DNA from: Chloroflexota bacterium
Lineage (GTDB): Bacteria; Chloroflexota; Anaerolineae; J036; Brachytrichaceae
Assembly (NCBI GenBank): GCA_023382055.1
Contig: JAMCQN010000077.1
Span: forward strand, 1 to 56,573
Length of the DNA stretch: 56,573 nucleotides
Direction of reading: 5' to 3'
In this document: positions 56,056-56,573 of the stretch, one piece after another
How the letters are laid out: each line of letters starts with the position of its first letter
How positions within the stretch are numbered: the first letter of the stretch is position 1
The notes under the pieces: generated by a model
Databases searched by the model: none
Told to the model about the DNA's origin: nothing
The model's input: the letters and a program-made list of their open reading frames with translations, nothing else
Translations under genes and position numbers: made by a program

Positions 56056-56450
56056 CTAGACTACAAGCACGGACTTCACATTTTGTCCCTCTTCCATCCT
56101 GGCAAAAGCCTCATGCCAGTCATCGAGCGGGTACATCCCGCCGATCACCGGACCCAGGTTCACCTGGCCGGTGGATAGCAGCCCCAGCGCGCGTTCCCAG
56201 GTCGGATAGGTATGGCTGAATGATCCCTGCAGCGTGACTGCCTTGGCTACCAGCGGATCAAGGCTGAAGTCGAGCGGTTGCGGCCCCCAACCGATCTTGG
56301 TGATGCGGCCGTTGGGCCGCACCAGTTCGAGAGATTGCCGGAGCGCCTTGCTCACGCCGGTACAGTCGACTACCAGATCGGCGCCGTAGCCATCGCCCAG
56401 CGACTGGATCAGTTTCAGCGGGTCCTCATGCTGGATATTAATTACGTGTC
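56056..56450 (-). pseudogene. Alcohol dehydrogenase (MDR), N-terminus removed by the IS
   Basis: About 131 codons of the C-terminal half of a zinc-type alcohol dehydrogenase-like protein remain: HVINIQHEDPL, VDCTGVSKAL and the KSVLVV ending. Reading back towards the start, coding homology stops at HVIN (normally GADHVIN, deep in the Rossmann domain) exactly where the IS repeats begin. The catalytic domain and start are missing, so the protein should be non-functional unless the left part survives on the far side of the IS. It was the first gene of the lyase/LarA operon. Confidence 0.8.
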
Positions 56451-56573
56451 GTGTCTCACGACATCGTGACCCAATGTGTCTCACGACATCGTGACCTTTT
56501 TAATTTGAGCGGTGTCTCACGACATCGTGACCCATGCAAGTGCATGTTGCCGTACAAGATGGCAACATGGACG
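56451..56573 (+). mobile_element. Left terminus of an insertion sequence (right window edge)
   Basis: Three direct copies of a 21-22-bp repeat (GTGTCTCACGACATCGTGAC core) lie at 56451-56472, 56476-56496 and 56512-56533. An ATG at 56534 follows at once and opens a frame (MQVHVAVQDGNMD, running off the end), a likely start of the transposase or a regulatory ORF. A short inverted pair (TGTTGCC and GGCAACA) lies within this tail. The core matches the left window edge in inverted orientation. Confidence 0.6.

Overview
The window looks like a 56.6 kb piece of a GC-rich bacterial chromosome, most plausibly from a Chloroflexota lineage (Anaerolineae-like). This is an inference from gene content: small extracytoplasmic lipoproteins with Thr/Pro-rich linkers, zinc-ribbon membrane proteins, a DUF1003 protein with a cyclic-nucleotide domain, a substrate-binding/OmpA fusion beside a substrate-binding/VWA fusion, and a T-box in front of valS. 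No rRNA, tRNA, CRISPR array or phage gene was seen. Both window edges carry multi-copy terminal repeats of one insertion sequence in opposite orientation, so the window is the unique DNA between two IS ends. The right-hand IS has cut an alcohol dehydrogenase gene.

Layout. 0.1-3.8 kb: a molybdopterin-type dehydrogenase large subunit facing a small membrane protein and a nucleoside phosphorylase. 3.8-7.0 kb: valS on the minus strand under a T-box riboswitch whose valine specifier (GUC) can be read directly and whose stem I contains two tandem 20-nt hairpins. 7.0-15.1 kb: a histidine kinase, small lipoproteins, a HAD phosphatase, an S41 protease homologue, a methyltransferase and a large pseudophosphatase/propeller membrane protein. 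15.1-19.4 kb: a tight operon of esterase, xseA, a medium-chain dehydrogenase and a radical SAM protein. 19.6-24.9 kb: a sugar kinase, a 2-hydroxyacid dehydrogenase, an APH-type kinase, a lipase and an SDR. 24.9-28.4 kb: a zinc-ribbon membrane protein and a glycyl radical enzyme of unknown reaction. 28.4-40.3 kb: NagD-like, NagB-like, a flavin oxidoreductase, an rRNA/tRNA methyltransferase, an S9 peptidase, GtrA, a glycosyltransferase, class II HMG-CoA reductase, an SDR and a GH42 galactosidase. 40.3-50.1 kb: a cNMP/DUF1003 protein, a URO-D protein, a fold-III decarboxylase followed by a three-gene envelope module (TM/coiled coil, SBP-OmpA, SBP-VWA), an AcuI-like reductase and a nitroreductase. 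50.1-56.5 kb: a decayed stretch, an FMN reductase, a nucleotidyltransferase, an AEC transporter, an aldo/keto reductase, and a minus-strand operon of truncated alcohol dehydrogenase, HPS/KGPDC-like lyase and LarA-like racemase.

Two features run across the window. First, many genes that begin a transcription unit have a TATAAT-like hexamer only about 5-10 nt before the start codon and no Shine-Dalgarno, which suggests leaderless mRNAs, while operon-internal genes carry AGGAGG-like sites. Second, a 15-bp-arm palindrome occurs at two loci, once as a 46-bp tandem pair bounded by 9-bp direct repeats. The strongest candidates for undescribed biology are the SBP-OmpA/SBP-VWA module, the hairpin-expanded T-box, the inactive-looking PP2C receptor and the glycyl radical enzyme with an unusual active-site motif.
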